Source of the DNA: Oscillospiraceae bacterium
Lineage (GTDB): Bacteria; Bacillota; Clostridia; Oscillospirales; Oscillospiraceae
Reading direction: 5' to 3'
Assembly: GCA_017445385.1 (NCBI GenBank)
Contig: JAFSUG010000023.1
Coordinates: forward strand, 62,001-126,000
Length of the DNA: 64,000 nucleotides
Below, piece by piece: positions 1 to 8,921 of this stretch (position 1 is its first letter; every line of letters begins with the position of its first letter). The translations under genes were made by a program, and so were the position numbers. The notes beneath the pieces were generated by a model, which worked only from the letters and a program-made list of their open reading frames with translations, was not told the origin of the DNA and searched no databases.

Positions 1-321
1 AACTGCTGCCAGGCGGTTTTAACGGCGCTTTCCGGCGAAACGGAAGCTCCGGCGCAAACGCTTATGCAGCTCGGCGCCGGCTTTGGCTCCGGCATGGGCA
101 ATATGGAAGCAACGTGCGGCGCGCTTGTGGGCGCGGTGATGGCTGCCGGACTGAAGGGCGGAACGATCCGCTCTGCGCGGCAGATATCGGAGCTGTTTCA
201 GGCAGCTTGCGGCGCGGTAAGCTGCGGCGACCTCAAGGGCAAGCGCACGGGCATTCCGATCTGCCCCTGCGACGACTGCGTTGCAAACGCAGTTGCCGCC
301 TACGCCGAGATCATGGGATAA
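1..321 (+). CDS. C_GCAxxG_C_C family protein, 3' part only
   Basis: The 5' end lies outside the window; the frame is open from base 1 to the TAA at 319-321. The visible 106 residues start with a Cys-Cys pair (NCCQAVL), then a glycine-rich stretch (GAGFGSGMGNM), EATCGALVGA, a CGAVSCGDLKG segment and a C-terminal CPCDDCV cluster. This spacing of cysteines is that of the C_GCAxxG_C_C family, small proteins of presumed redox or metal-binding role, common in anaerobes; no reaction is established. It converges on metY and shares a terminator with it. Confidence 0.75.
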   Translation, partial: NCCQAVLTALSGETEAPAQTLMQLGAGFGSGMGNMEATCGALVGAVMAAGLKGGTIRSARQISELFQAACGAVSCGDLKGKRTGIPICPCDDCVANAVAAYAEIMG

Positions 322-361
322 AAAAGACTGACTTGCGGATTTTCGCAAGTCAGTCTTTTTT
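321..361. terminator. Bidirectional intrinsic terminator
   Basis: A 12-bp perfect stem (GACTGACTTGCG / CGCAAGTCAGTC) with a 6-nt loop is flanked by an A-run on the left and a T-run on the right, so it can end transcription from both strands. It sits exactly between the converging C_GCAxxG_C_C gene and metY, and overlaps the metY stop region. Confidence 0.93.
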
Positions 362-1640
362 AGATTTTATCAAATGCCTGGCTGAGGTCTTCGATCAGAT
401 CGTCTTTGTCCTCAATGCCGCAGGACATGCGGATCAGATCGGGCGTGATCCCTGCCGCCGCAAGCTCGGCGTCGTTCATCTGGCGGTGGGTTGCGCTTGC
501 AGGATGCAGGCAACAAGTGCGCGCATCGGCAACGTGCGTTTCGATCGCCGCGAGCTTCAGCTCCTTCATAAATGCCTCGGCAGCCTTTCTGCCGCCCTTC
601 ACGCCAAACGATACAACGCCGCAGGTGCCGTTGGGCATATATTTCTGCGCAAGCGCGTAATACTTGTCGCCTTCCAGACCGGGGTAGGTAACCCAAGCAA
701 CTTTGGGATGCGATTGCAGGAACTTCGCAACTGCAAGTCCGTTTTCGCAGTGGCGCGCCATGCGCACGTGCAGGCTCTCGATGCCGAGATTCAGCAAAAA
801 TGCGTTCTGCGGACTCTGAATCGAGCCGAAATCGCGCATCAGCTGCGCAGTGGCTTTCGTGATGAATGCGCCGCCTTGCCCGAATTTTTCGGCGTAGGTG
901 ATGCCGTGGTAGCTTTCGTCCGGCGTGCAGAGGCCGGGGAATTTTTCAGCGTGCGCCATCCAGTTGAAGTTACCGCTATCCACGATGCAGCCGCCAACCG
1001 CCGCGCCGTGACCGTCCAGGTACTTCGTGGTGGAATGCGTTACGATGTCGCAGCCCCATTCAAACGGACGGCAGTTCACCGGCGTTGCAAACGTGTTGTC
1101 CACGATCAGCGGAACGCCGTGCGCATGGGCGCATTTTGCGAATTTTTCAATATCGAGAACGGTCAGCGCCGGGTTTGCGATCGTTTCACCGAAAACGGCT
1201 TTCGTGTTCGGGCGGAACGCTGCGTTGAGTTCCGCTTCGGTGCAATCGGGATTGACGAACGTGAATTCGATGCCCATTTTCTTCATCGTAACGGCGAAGA
1301 GGTTGTAAGTGCCGCCGTAGATCGTGGAGGACGCGATTACGTGATCGCCGCAGTTGGCGATGTTGAAAATCGAATAAAAATTCGCTGCCTGACCGGAGGA
1401 GGTCAGCATCGCTGCCGTGCCGCCTTCCAGCTCACAAATCTTCGCCGCAACGAAGTCGTTCGTGGGATTCTGCAATCTCGTATAGAAATAGCCGGAGGCT
1501 TCCAGATCAAAGAGCTTGCCCATATCCTCGCTCGTTGCGTATTTGAACGTTGTGGACTGGATGATCGGGATTTGACGCGGTTCGCCGTTGCTGGGGGTAT
1601 AGCCGCCCTGCACGCATTTCGTGTTGATTTTTTTGCTCAT
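360..1640 (-). CDS. metY: O-acetylhomoserine sulfhydrylase (aminocarboxypropyltransferase)
   Basis: PLP enzyme of the Cys/Met metabolism family, 426 aa, the usual length for MetY. It joins O-acetyl-L-homoserine with sulfide or methanethiol to give homocysteine or methionine in the cytoplasm. Visible: the SGQAANFY cofactor-phosphate region, the VDNTFATP stretch with the PLP-contacting Asp, and the Schiff-base lysine in THSTTKYLDGHG. A C-terminal HPASATHRQM segment binds the substrate carboxylate. The length and motifs favour MetY over cystathionine gamma-synthase, which is shorter. GGAGG lies 8 bases before the ATG. A promoter and a perfect palindrome lie just upstream. No SAM riboswitch or T-box fits in the predicted leader of about 25 nt. 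Confidence 0.93.
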   Translation of the reverse strand: MSKKINTKCVQGGYTPSNGEPRQIPIIQSTTFKYATSEDMGKLFDLEASGYFYTRLQNPTNDFVAAKICELEGGTAAMLTSSGQAANFYSIFNIANCGDHVIASSTIYGGTYNLFAVTMKKMGIEFTFVNPDCTEAELNAAFRPNTKAVFGETIANPALTVLDIEKFAKCAHAHGVPLIVDNTFATPVNCRPFEWGCDIVTHSTTKYLDGHGAAVGGCIVDSGNFNWMAHAEKFPGLCTPDESYHGITYAEKFGQGGAFITKATAQLMRDFGSIQSPQNAFLLNLGIESLHVRMARHCENGLAVAKFLQSHPKVAWVTYPGLEGDKYYALAQKYMPNGTCGVVSFGVKGGRKAAEAFMKELKLAAIETHVADARTCCLHPASATHRQMNDAELAAAGITPDLIRMSCGIEDKDDLIEDLSQAFDKI

Positions 1641-1653
1641 TGCAGTAGCCTCC

Positions 1654-1669
1654 TTGCATAATTATGCAA
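1654..1669 (-). promoter_or_regulatory. 16-bp perfect palindrome, candidate operator of metY
   Basis: TTGCATAATTATGCAA is its own reverse complement. It lies between the predicted transcription start (about 1665) and the Shine-Dalgarno sequence (1649-1653, minus strand), so a bound dimer would block early transcription of metY. The regulator is not identified; a sulfur- or methionine-responsive repressor is only a guess from the target gene. Confidence 0.6.
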
Positions 1670-1671
1670 TA

Positions 1672-1700
1672 AATGTAGCTTCTGTGTGAATATTTGTCAA
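1672..1700 (-). promoter_or_regulatory. Sigma-A type promoter of metY
   Basis: On the minus strand, TTGACA (1695-1700) and TACATT (1672-1677) are separated by 17 bases. The start of transcription would fall near 1665, inside the palindrome. The -35 box lies only about 20 bases from the ribF stop, and no terminator is visible between the two genes, so read-through from the upstream operon is possible. Confidence 0.75.
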
Positions 1701-1719
1701 GAAAAAAGATGCACAATAA

Positions 1720-2604
1720 TTAGAAATTCATTTGCCCGTTTTTTGCCAGTTGGCGCACTTGCTCGGCGTTGCGGAGGATTTCCGCTTTCAGCGATGCAAG
1801 GTCGGGGAACGCGCGCTCCTCGCGCAGCCGGTCATAAATCCAAAGGCGGATCGGCTGACCGTAGAGGTCGCCGTCAAAATCCAGCAGCCACGCTTCCGCC
1901 TGCGCCGCGTCTAAAGCGCCGACGGTCGGGTGCGTTCCGACGTTGCAAACGGCGTCAAACGTTCCTTCCGCTGTTTCCGCTTTTGCGGCGTAAACGCCGT
2001 ATGCCGGAACGAGAATGCCGCTTGCAAACGGCAGGTTTGCCGTTGGGAACCCGAGCGTATGCCCAAGCTGCTGCCCATGGGAAACGGTTCCGCTTATAAG
2101 ATGCGGATGCCCCAAAAGCTGAACCGCCTGCGCCGTTTCGCCGTCCTGCAGGAGCTTTCGGATGCGCGTGGATGAAACCGCGCCGCCGTCAAGCTGCACG
2201 GGCGGAATCACCTCGCAGGGAATGTTCCGCGCCGCTGCAAACTGCCGCAGAGAATCGGCGGTCCCTGCGCCGTTTTCGCCGAAACGGTAGTCGTAGCCGC
2301 AAACGAGTCCGTCTGCGTCGGCAAGCACCTGCGCGGCAAAGGTTTGCCATGGGGTGTGGAGCGTTTCCCGATTGAACGGAAGCACGCGAACGCGATCAAC
2401 AAACCGCGTCATCAATATGCGGCGATCATCTACCGAGCCGAGCAGCGGCTGCGGCGAGGAGGAGAGAAGTGCGGACGGGTGCGTGTCAAACGTGATCGCT
2501 TCGGCATCGCATCCGAGCCGATCGGCAAGCGCACGGGCAGCGCGAAGCAGCGCCGCGTGACCCACGTGGACGCCGTCAAAAAAGCCCAGTGCCAAAACTG
2601 CCAA
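1720..2604 (-). CDS. ribF: Bifunctional riboflavin kinase / FAD synthetase
   Basis: Makes FMN from riboflavin and ATP, then FAD from FMN. The N-terminal nucleotidyltransferase half shows GFFDGVHVGH (residues 7-16) and VSSTRIRKLL; the C-terminal kinase half shows GHTLGFPTANL and GVYAAKA. At 294 aa it is close to the usual 300-315. The start is an unusual TTG, placed directly after the truB TAA (TAATTG); the site GAGGTGAG lies inside the end of truB, so translation is probably coupled. The order truB-ribF is common in Bacillota and closes the rimP operon. Confidence 0.93.
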   Translation of the reverse strand: MAVLALGFFDGVHVGHAALLRAARALADRLGCDAEAITFDTHPSALLSSSPQPLLGSVDDRRILMTRFVDRVRVLPFNRETLHTPWQTFAAQVLADADGLVCGYDYRFGENGAGTADSLRQFAAARNIPCEVIPPVQLDGGAVSSTRIRKLLQDGETAQAVQLLGHPHLISGTVSHGQQLGHTLGFPTANLPFASGILVPAYGVYAAKAETAEGTFDAVCNVGTHPTVGALDAAQAEAWLLDFDGDLYGQPIRLWIYDRLREERAFPDLASLKAEILRNAEQVRQLAKNGQMNF

Positions 2605-3462
2605 TTAACTCACCTCGAAAAAGCTTTTCACCGTTCGGAGCGAATTGCCCGAAAACTGCCCAACCATCAAAAATTCGCCGCTCTGCGCGTAAACGCGCAC
2701 GAAACCGCTGCCCTGCATCGGGATTGCGTTGCCGCATCGGCAGAGGGCTTCCTGTTTGCCGCTCAGCGTAATCGCAGTGTAATCCGCAAATAAGCTGTCC
2801 ACCGGAAGCAGCAGCGCTTCCGGGTTTTCCGATGCGATGATCGCATCGAGCGGCGTACTTTGCGCAAGATCATAGATGCCGGCTTTCGTGCGGCGCAGGC
2901 TGCTCATGCAGCCGCCGCAGCCGAGCGCCTGCCCGATATCGTGGCAGAGTGTTCGGATATAGGTGCCTTTGCTGCACCGAACGCGCAGCAGATAATCGCC
3001 GTTTTCTTCGCCCAGCAGCTCCAATTCCGCAATGCGGATCGCGCGCGGCTGGCGCTCGATCTCCTTGCCCTGCCGGGCAAGCTCATAGAGCTTTTTGCCG
3101 CCGATCTTGATTGCGGAAAACATCGGCGGAATCTGCGCCTGCGCGCCGAGAAAACGCGGCAAGACCGCCTCCAGCGCATCGCGCGTTGCAGGCGGCTTCG
3201 TTTGCAGGATCTCGCCTTCGATATCCTGCGTGTTGGTTTCTACGCCGAGCCGAAGTCCGGCGATGTATTCTTTTTCCGCCGATTCGAAAAACTGCACCGC
3301 GCGTGTTGCCCTGCCCACGAAAACTGGCAGAACGCCGGTTGCCATCGGATCGAGCGTGCCGCCGTGACCGATGCGCTTTTCATGCAGAACGCCGCGCAGC
3401 TTTGCCGCAACGTCCTGGCTTGTCCAGCCGGCGGGCTTATCAACGATCAAAATGCCGTTCAT
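2605..3462 (-). CDS. truB: tRNA pseudouridine-55 synthase
   Basis: Converts U55 in the T-loop of tRNAs to pseudouridine. The catalytic block GHGGTLDPMATGVLPV with the active-site Asp is at residues 33-48, followed by the RATRAVQF motif. SKGTYIRTLCHDIG is the second TruB signature. At 285 aa it is of normal size, with a short C-terminal PUA-like tail. The ATG overlaps the nrnA stop by 4 bases (ATGA) without a strong site of its own, indicating translational coupling. Confidence 0.96.
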   Translation of the reverse strand: MNGILIVDKPAGWTSQDVAAKLRGVLHEKRIGHGGTLDPMATGVLPVFVGRATRAVQFFESAEKEYIAGLRLGVETNTQDIEGEILQTKPPATRDALEAVLPRFLGAQAQIPPMFSAIKIGGKKLYELARQGKEIERQPRAIRIAELELLGEENGDYLLRVRCSKGTYIRTLCHDIGQALGCGGCMSSLRRTKAGIYDLAQSTPLDAIIASENPEALLLPVDSLFADYTAITLSGKQEALCRCGNAIPMQGSGFVRVYAQSGEFLMVGQFSGNSLRTVKSFFEVS

Positions 3463-4403
3463 ACTTCAAATTTCTTCAGCGCGTTTAAGATGGCAGCCTT
3501 GCCGTCTTCCAGCGTGCCGGGTACGGTTGCGCCTGCGGCAGCCGCGTGACCGCCGCCGCCAAGCTCCTCGCAGATCGCCGAAGCGTCCCAACTTCCATCC
3601 GTTCGGAGGGAAATGCGCGCACCGTCCTTTACGTCGCGGATCATAACGCCGATCTGCACGCCTTCCAGATCGCGCGGGAAGCCGGAAATATCGTCCAGCT
3701 CGTCTTCCTGCACGCCGAAGTCTTTCACAACGGAATTGGGGAGCATACAAAGCGCGAGTTTGCCGTCCCGATACAGCTCCGTATGCTCGGTGAGATACGC
3801 CTCGATGCGCCGCCTGCCCATCGTCTTTGCGGTGAAGAGAATGCGGTTCCATTCGGCGGTATCTGCGCCGGCTTCGCGACAGACTGCCGCCGCGCGGAAG
3901 GTATCTGCCGTTGTATTATCGTAGCAGAAACGGCCGGTATCGGTTGCGATCGCAATATAGAGCGCGTCCGCAATCTGCGGCGTGATCTCCGCGCCGAGCA
4001 TCTGCAAAAGCTGCAAAATGATCTCGCCGCAAGCTGCCGCCTTTGCATCCACGTACCATTGCTTCGCGTAGTTTTGATGCGAGCCGTGGTGGTCGATTGC
4101 AAATTCCGTGCGCCCGGCAAGTCCTGCCGCGTTATACGGCAGCAGCGTTTCCGCCGCTAAGTCTACGGAGATCAGCTTCTTGCCGCGCGGATCGCCGCTG
4201 CCGAGCAGCCCGAAGTACAGCGGCGAAAACTTCGCGCCGAACTGCGGATTCGGAAACAGCTCCGCGTCCTTGCCGAGCTGCCGCAGCCCCATGCAAAGCG
4301 CGGCGGCGGAGCCGACTGCGTCGCCGTCAGGACGGCGGTGCGTCAGGATCAGAAAATGATCGTTGTTTTGCAGATATTCGGCGGTTTGTTCAAGCGTCTT
4401 CAT
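3459..4403 (-). CDS. nrnA: DHH-family oligoribonuclease / pAp phosphatase
   Basis: Degrades short RNA oligomers (nano-RNA) to mononucleotides and dephosphorylates 3'-phosphoadenosine 5'-phosphate. DHH-family metal motifs are all present: RPDGDAVGS near the N-terminus, AIDHHGSH, ATDTGRF, and the substrate-binding LGGGGHAAAAG in the C-terminal DHHA1 domain. I place the start at the ATG at 4403, which has CAGGTGA 5-6 bases before it; a GTG at 4412 is in frame but worse placed. The gene overlaps the end of rbfA by 14 bp. 314 aa is typical. Confidence 0.94.
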   Translation of the reverse strand: MKTLEQTAEYLQNNDHFLILTHRRPDGDAVGSAAALCMGLRQLGKDAELFPNPQFGAKFSPLYFGLLGSGDPRGKKLISVDLAAETLLPYNAAGLAGRTEFAIDHHGSHQNYAKQWYVDAKAAACGEIILQLLQMLGAEITPQIADALYIAIATDTGRFCYDNTTADTFRAAAVCREAGADTAEWNRILFTAKTMGRRRIEAYLTEHTELYRDGKLALCMLPNSVVKDFGVQEDELDDISGFPRDLEGVQIGVMIRDVKDGARISLRTDGSWDASAICEELGGGGHAAAAGATVPGTLEDGKAAILNALKKFEV

Positions 4404-4752
4404 TGGAATCACCTGTATTCAGCTTTGAAAGCAGCTCGCTCATGTGCGCGCCATAGCGGATGGAGTCGTCTTCCTCGAAAACGAGTTCCGGCGTATAGCG
4501 CAGCTGCAAACGGCTGCCAAGCTCCCGGCGGAGCCAGCCGCCGGCGGATTTCAGCCCTTTCATAACGTCCTTCGCCTTTTCCTGCTCCAGAACGCTGATG
4601 CGGACCTTCGCATAGCGCAGATCGGGCGTTGCCTGAACGCCGGTTACGGAAACCATCGCGCCCGTAACGCGCGGATCTTTCAGATTCCGCAGCAGCTCCG
4701 CCAGCTCGCGCTGAATTTCTTCGTTGATCCGTCCGATTCGATTCGATGCCAT
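4390..4752 (-). CDS. rbfA: Ribosome-binding factor A
   Basis: Late assembly factor of the 30S subunit, binding near the 5' end of 16S rRNA; needed most in the cold. 120 aa with the single type-II KH domain: NRIGRINEEIQRELAELL at the start, DPRVTGAMVSVTGV and DLRYAKVRISV in the middle, LRRELGSRLQLRYTPEL towards the end. GAGGTG precedes the ATG by 6 bases. It is separated from infB by a hairpin, the only larger gap in this part of the operon. Confidence 0.96.
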   Translation of the reverse strand: MASNRIGRINEEIQRELAELLRNLKDPRVTGAMVSVTGVQATPDLRYAKVRISVLEQEKAKDVMKGLKSAGGWLRRELGSRLQLRYTPELVFEEDDSIRYGAHMSELLSKLNTGDSNEDA

Positions 4753-4769
4753 TTGTTCACCTCATTCAA

Positions 4770-4798
4770 AATTGGGGAAACGAACCGTTTCCCCAATT
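4770..4798 (-). terminator. Hairpin between infB and rbfA (weak terminator or processing site)
   Basis: A 13-bp perfect stem (AATTGGGGAAACG / CGTTTCCCCAATT) with a 3-nt loop starts four bases after the infB stop. In the direction of transcription it is followed by only four T's, so it probably reduces rather than stops transcription, or marks an RNA cleavage point. Its top shares the run GGTTCGTT with the hairpin in front of rimP (9393-9422). Confidence 0.6.
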
Positions 4799-4802
4799 CA
4801 GG

Positions 4803-7091
4803 TTAGTCCTTGATCTGCTCCATCACGAAGCATTCAAAGATATCGCCTTCTTTAATATCGTTGTATTTTTCGATGGACATACCGCATTCATAGCCGGCGG
4901 CAACTTCCTTAACGGAATCCTTGAACCGCTGCAGCGAGCCGAGCTGCCCTTCGTGAATGACGATATTATCGCGCAGAACGCGAACCTGCGCATCGCGCGT
5001 GATCTTGCCGTCCTTGACGTAGCAGCCGGCGATCGTGCCGATTGCGGAGACCTTGTAGGTCTGGCGCACTTCGGCGTGACCGATGACCGCTTCGCGGAAC
5101 TTCGGATCGAGCATGCCCTTCATTGCGTCCTGGATCTCTTCAATCGCATCGTAGATCACGCGGTACATCCGCATGTCCACGTTTGCGCGCGCTGCGCTTG
5201 CCTGCGCAACGGAATCCGGACGTACGTTGAAGCCGACGATGATCGCGTTCGCGGTGGAGGCAAGCAGAACGTCCGATTCGTTGATCGCGCCGACGCCTGC
5301 GTGGATGACCTTCACGCGCACCTCTTCGTTGGAGATTTTCTCCAGCGACGCCTTGACGGCTTCCGCGCTGCCCTGTACGTCCGCCTTGACGATCAGGCGC
5401 AGCTCTTTCATTTCGCCTGCCTGCATCTGCGCAAACAGATTATCCAGCGTAACCTTTGTCTGCTGCGCGGCAGCTTCCTGCTTGATCTTCTCGCGGCGCT
5501 GCTCAACGAGCTGGCGCGCCATGCGCTCGTCTTCAACGGCGTTGAAGGTATCGCCCGCGCCGGGAACGTCCGCAAGTCCGGTGATCTCAACGGGCATGGA
5601 CGGACCGGCTTCCTTAACGGTTCTGCCCTTGTCGTCCGTCATAACGCGGACGCGGCCGACAGCCGTTCCGGCGATGATGATATCGCCCTGCTTGAGCGTG
5701 CCGTTCTGCACGAGCAGCGTTGCGATCGGGCCTCTGGATTTATCCAGCCGCGCTTCGATAACGGTACCCTTTGCCAGGCGGTTCGGGTTTGCCTTCAGCT
5801 CCTGCATTTCCGCGGTCAGCAGAACCATCTCAAGCAGCTTGTCGATGCCCTCGCCGGTCTTCGCGGAGATCGGGCACATAACGGTATCGCCGCCCCATTC
5901 TTCGGGAACGAGATCGTATTCGGTGATCTGCTGCATGATACGGTCGGGGTTTGCGCCCGGCTTATCCATCTTGTTGATCGCAACAACGATGGGGATATTT
6001 GCTGCTTTCGCGTGGTTGATCGCCTCAACGGTCTGCGGCATGATGCCGTCGTCCGCGGCGACAACGAGAATCGCAATATCGGTGCAGAGCGCGCCGCGCG
6101 CACGCATTGCCGTAAACGCGGCGTGGCCCGGCGTATCGAGGAACGTAACGGACTGGCCGTTGATTTTAACGGTGTAAGCGCCGATGTGCTGTGTGATGCC
6201 GCCTGCCTCGCCGGAAACAACGTTCGTGTTTCGAACGGCGTCGAGCAGGGAGGTCTTGCCGTGGTCAACGTGGCCCATAACAACAACGACCGGACTGCGG
6301 GAGACGAGTTCATCCGCGCTGTCTTCGTGATCGTCGATCAGCTTTTCTTCGATCGTTACGATGACTTCTTTTTCAACCTTGCAGCCGAGCTCAACGGCTA
6401 CAAATTCGGCGGTATCGAAGTCGATCGTCTGGTTTACGGACGCCATAACGCCGTTTTTCATCAGGCACTTGATGACTTCCGCCGCGGTCTTCTTCATGCG
6501 CGAAGCAAGCTCGCCGACCGTGATCTCATCGGGGATCTTGACGGTAAGCGGCGTTTTCTTGATGACCTCAAGCTGCAAGCGGCGGATCTTGTTCTGCTCC
6601 TCGTTGCGGCTCTTGCTGGAAAACTTCTTCTTTTGCTGCTGCTGGCGCTTGTTGCCGATCTTCTGCTTGCCGCCGGTGTAGTTCTGCACGCGCTCGGAAA
6701 CGAGCTCGTCTGCATGGTCGTCAAAGCGCTCGGTGTTCACCGTTACGGCGCTCGTATCGATCACGCGGCGTTCGCGCTTGCGCTCCGGCTCTGCCGGCTT
6801 CTTCGGCGCTTCCGGCTCGGCTTTCTTTTCCTCTGCCGGCGCGGCGGCTTCCGCCTTGGGTTCTTCCTTTGCCTTCGGCGCCGGTGCAACGGCAAAAACC
6901 TGCTCCAGCGAATCGATCTGATGTTCGCGCGTGATAACGTCAAACAGGAAGTTCAGCTGCTCTTCCGTTAGAACCTGCTGCGAGCTCTTCGGCTTTTCAT
7001 AGTATTTCGTAACGTACTCCGTCACAAATTTGGTCGGGACGCCGAAATCCTTCGCCATCTCGCCAATGCGGTATTTTATCAGAGTGCTCAT
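4803..7091 (-). CDS. infB: Translation initiation factor IF-2
   Basis: GTPase that brings fMet-tRNA to the 30S subunit and promotes subunit joining. 762 aa. Order: IF2_N domain ([19 protein letters not shown]), a Lys/Glu/Ala/Pro-rich linker (about residues 65-160), a second IF2_N segment ([15 protein letters not shown]), then the G domain with GHVDHGKT (G1), DTPGHAAF (G3) and NKMDK (G4), followed by domains II-IV. GGAGGTGG precedes the ATG. The short linker is usual for clostridial IF-2. Confidence 0.98.
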   Translation of the reverse strand: MSTLIKYRIGEMAKDFGVPTKFVTEYVTKYYEKPKSSQQVLTEEQLNFLFDVITREHQIDSLEQVFAVAPAPKAKEEPKAEAAAPAEEKKAEPEAPKKPAEPERKRERRVIDTSAVTVNTERFDDHADELVSERVQNYTGGKQKIGNKRQQQQKKKFSSKSRNEEQNKIRRLQLEVIKKTPLTVKIPDEITVGELASRMKKTAAEVIKCLMKNGVMASVNQTIDFDTAEFVAVELGCKVEKEVIVTIEEKLIDDHEDSADELVSRSPVVVVMGHVDHGKTSLLDAVRNTNVVSGEAGGITQHIGAYTVKINGQSVTFLDTPGHAAFTAMRARGALCTDIAILVVAADDGIMPQTVEAINHAKAANIPIVVAINKMDKPGANPDRIMQQITEYDLVPEEWGGDTVMCPISAKTGEGIDKLLEMVLLTAEMQELKANPNRLAKGTVIEARLDKSRGPIATLLVQNGTLKQGDIIIAGTAVGRVRVMTDDKGRTVKEAGPSMPVEITGLADVPGAGDTFNAVEDERMARQLVEQRREKIKQEAAAQQTKVTLDNLFAQMQAGEMKELRLIVKADVQGSAEAVKASLEKISNEEVRVKVIHAGVGAINESDVLLASTANAIIVGFNVRPDSVAQASAARANVDMRMYRVIYDAIEEIQDAMKGMLDPKFREAVIGHAEVRQTYKVSAIGTIAGCYVKDGKITRDAQVRVLRDNIVIHEGQLGSLQRFKDSVKEVAAGYECGMSIEKYNDIKEGDIFECFVMEQIKD

Positions 7092-7104
7092 ATAGCCACC
7101 TCCA

Positions 7105-7533
7105 TTATCGTGCTGCGCTGTGTGTGTTTCCCCGGCGCACGTTTGCGCGGTGCGCCTTTTCCTCTTTTCTCCGCTGCTGAACGCGCTTTACCGCCGGTTC
7201 GAGCGTGTTTAGGAGATCTTCATAGCTTTCCGGCTCCGGCAGCGCTTTCACAAACGCCAGTGCCAGTGAAACGTCCGTCAATGCCGCGATGGGGCATACC
7301 GGGCGGCCGAGCGCGCTGCCGAGCTCCGCCTTTGTGTAGGGCGCGATGAGCAGCGGCGGTTTGCCGGAGCGGACGAAGTATTCCGCGCGGTGCTTTACGC
7401 TTTCGCCGGCATCGCTCGCAAGCAGGAGAAGCCTTGCCTTGCTGCTGCGGCATGCGCCGCCTGCGGCTTCTTCGCCAAGCTCGATCCGGCTGCCTTTTCT
7501 TGCAAGGCCGAGCAGTCCAAGCGCTTTATCCAT
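7105..7533 (-). CDS. ylxQ: L7Ae-family ribosomal/RNA-binding protein YlxQ
   Basis: Small RNA-binding protein of the L7Ae/L30e/S12e/Gadd45 fold, which recognises kink-turns; its target in Bacillota is not firmly known. The core covers residues 1-95 ([56 protein letters not shown]). A basic tail of about 45 residues rich in Arg, Lys and Gln is longer than in the roughly 100-aa B. subtilis protein. The start overlaps the rnpM end by 8 bp. Confidence 0.85.
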   Translation of the reverse strand: MDKALGLLGLARKGSRIELGEEAAGGACRSSKARLLLLASDAGESVKHRAEYFVRSGKPPLLIAPYTKAELGSALGRPVCPIAALTDVSLALAFVKALPEPESYEDLLNTLEPAVKRVQQRRKEEKAHRANVRRGNTHSAAR

Positions 7534-7798
7534 TTTCCGCGCCCTCCAGCTCCGCGATCAGAGAATCATAAACGCTCTGCGGAATTTCCGCGCTGAACGC
7601 GCGCTCAAGCGCGCGGGATTTGATCGCTTTTTTCAGGCAATCGGTGCTGCGGCAAACGTATGCGCCGCGTCCGGGCGCTTTGCCGCCGAAATCCAGCGTA
7701 ACGCTGCCGTCCTGCGCGTGCGCCACGCGAAGCAGCTCGCGTTTGGGCTTCATTTCCCTGCATCCCACGCATTGCCGCATGGGGATATTCTTCGGCAT
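7526..7798 (-). CDS. rnpM: RNase P modulator RnpM (YlxR, DUF448)
   Basis: Small basic RNA-binding protein of the YlxR family; the Bacillus homologue was shown to bind RNase P RNA and dampen its activity. 90 aa. Family signature PMRQCVGCREMKPKRELLR at the start and GRGAYVCRSTDCLKKA in the middle, with the CxxC and CxxxxxC cysteines. AAAGGAGGTG is well placed before the ATG. It sits between nusA and ylxQ, as in almost all Bacillota. Confidence 0.92.
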   Translation of the reverse strand: MPKNIPMRQCVGCREMKPKRELLRVAHAQDGSVTLDFGGKAPGRGAYVCRSTDCLKKAIKSRALERAFSAEIPQSVYDSLIAELEGAENG

Positions 7799-7829
7799 TT
7801 ACAGCACCTCCTTTTCCGTATTCTTTGGT

Positions 7830-8900
7830 TTATTCGGCTTCGATCGGCTCGTCTGCCTGCGATTCGGGCTTGATGTCGATCTTGCAGCCAGTCAGCCGCG
7901 CGGCGAGGCGGGCGTTCTGACCGACTTTGCCGATGGCAAGCGAAAGCTGATCATCCGGCACGATCACGCGGCAGGCTTTTGCGCTGCCGGGCAGCATCGT
8001 AACGGAGATTACGTCCGAGGGGCTGAGCGCGGAGGAAACGAACTGCGTCATATCCTCCGACCAGACGACGATGTCCATCTTTTCGCCGTGCAGCTCATCG
8101 ACGACCGCGCCGACACGGCTGCCGCGCGGACCGACGCAAGCGCCGACGGGATCGACGTTTTCATCGGCTGCGTAAACGGCGATCTTCGTGCGCGAACCGG
8201 CTTCGCGGGCGATGGATTTGATTTCCACTTCGCCGGATTCGATCTCCGGCACTTCCAGCTCGAACAGGCGCTTTACAAGGCCCGGATGCGTTCTGGAAAC
8301 GATGACCTGCGGGCCGCGCGTCGAGCGGCGGACTTCCACAACGTAAACGCGGATCATATCGCCCTCGCGGTAGGTTTCGCCCGCGACCTGCTCGGTTGCG
8401 GAAAGCAGCGCGTCGGTGCGGTCGTTGCCCGTGCCGATGCGAACGAGGATGTCGCCGCTTGCCGGCTCTATGCGGTAAACGGTTCCGGTGAGGATCTCAT
8501 GCTCCTTTGAAGAGAAGGTATCGAACACCATGCCGCGCTCCGCCTCGCGGATGCCCTGGATGATGACCTGCTTTGCGGTCTGGGCGGCGATGCGGCCGAA
8601 TGCCTGCGTCTGCACCGATACGTTTACGAGATCGCCGAGCTCGGCTTTCTCATCGATCAGCTTTGCCGCGTCCAGCGCGATCTCGGTTGCAGGGGAGATG
8701 ACTTCCTCAACAACTTCTTTCTGCGCGTACATTTCAATGTTGCCGTCGTTCATTTCAACGAAAACGTTGTCGGTATAACCCTCTTTGTCTTTTTTGTATG
8801 CCGCAACGAGCGCCTGCGTGATCTTATCAATCATATACGCCTGCGGAATACCGCGCTCTTTTTCGAGCTGCGCCAATGCGCCGAAAATTTCCGAATTCAT
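7830..8900 (-). CDS. nusA: Transcription elongation/termination factor NusA
   Basis: Binds RNA polymerase and nascent RNA, increases pausing and hairpin termination and takes part in antitermination. 356 aa: the N-terminal polymerase-binding domain (about 1-125), S1 domain (about 130-200, GTVYRIEPASGDILVRIG), KH1 (around VDPVGACVGPRGSRVGAVV) and KH2 (IGKVGQNARLAARLTG). The C-terminal acidic repeats of proteobacterial NusA are absent, as usual in Bacillota. GAGGAGG precedes the ATG by 10 bases. Confidence 0.97.
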   Translation of the reverse strand: MNSEIFGALAQLEKERGIPQAYMIDKITQALVAAYKKDKEGYTDNVFVEMNDGNIEMYAQKEVVEEVISPATEIALDAAKLIDEKAELGDLVNVSVQTQAFGRIAAQTAKQVIIQGIREAERGMVFDTFSSKEHEILTGTVYRIEPASGDILVRIGTGNDRTDALLSATEQVAGETYREGDMIRVYVVEVRRSTRGPQVIVSRTHPGLVKRLFELEVPEIESGEVEIKSIAREAGSRTKIAVYAADENVDPVGACVGPRGSRVGAVVDELHGEKMDIVVWSEDMTQFVSSALSPSDVISVTMLPGSAKACRVIVPDDQLSLAIGKVGQNARLAARLTGCKIDIKPESQADEPIEAE

Positions 8901-8921
8901 TTTTTCCGAATCCTCCTCACC

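Noticed and set aside
114..1661. Open frame of 515 codons on the plus strand opposite metY
   Set aside because: Antisense shadow crossing the terminator at 321-361.
1641..1671. SAM riboswitch or T-box in front of metY
   Set aside because: The predicted leader is about 25 nt, too short for either.
4746..6971. Open frame of 741 codons on the plus strand opposite infB
   Set aside because: Antisense shadow of a certain gene; composition is unlike a real protein.
7105..7533. Housekeeping ribosomal protein L7Ae
   Set aside because: Position between rnpM and infB and the basic tail fit YlxQ, not a structural ribosomal protein.
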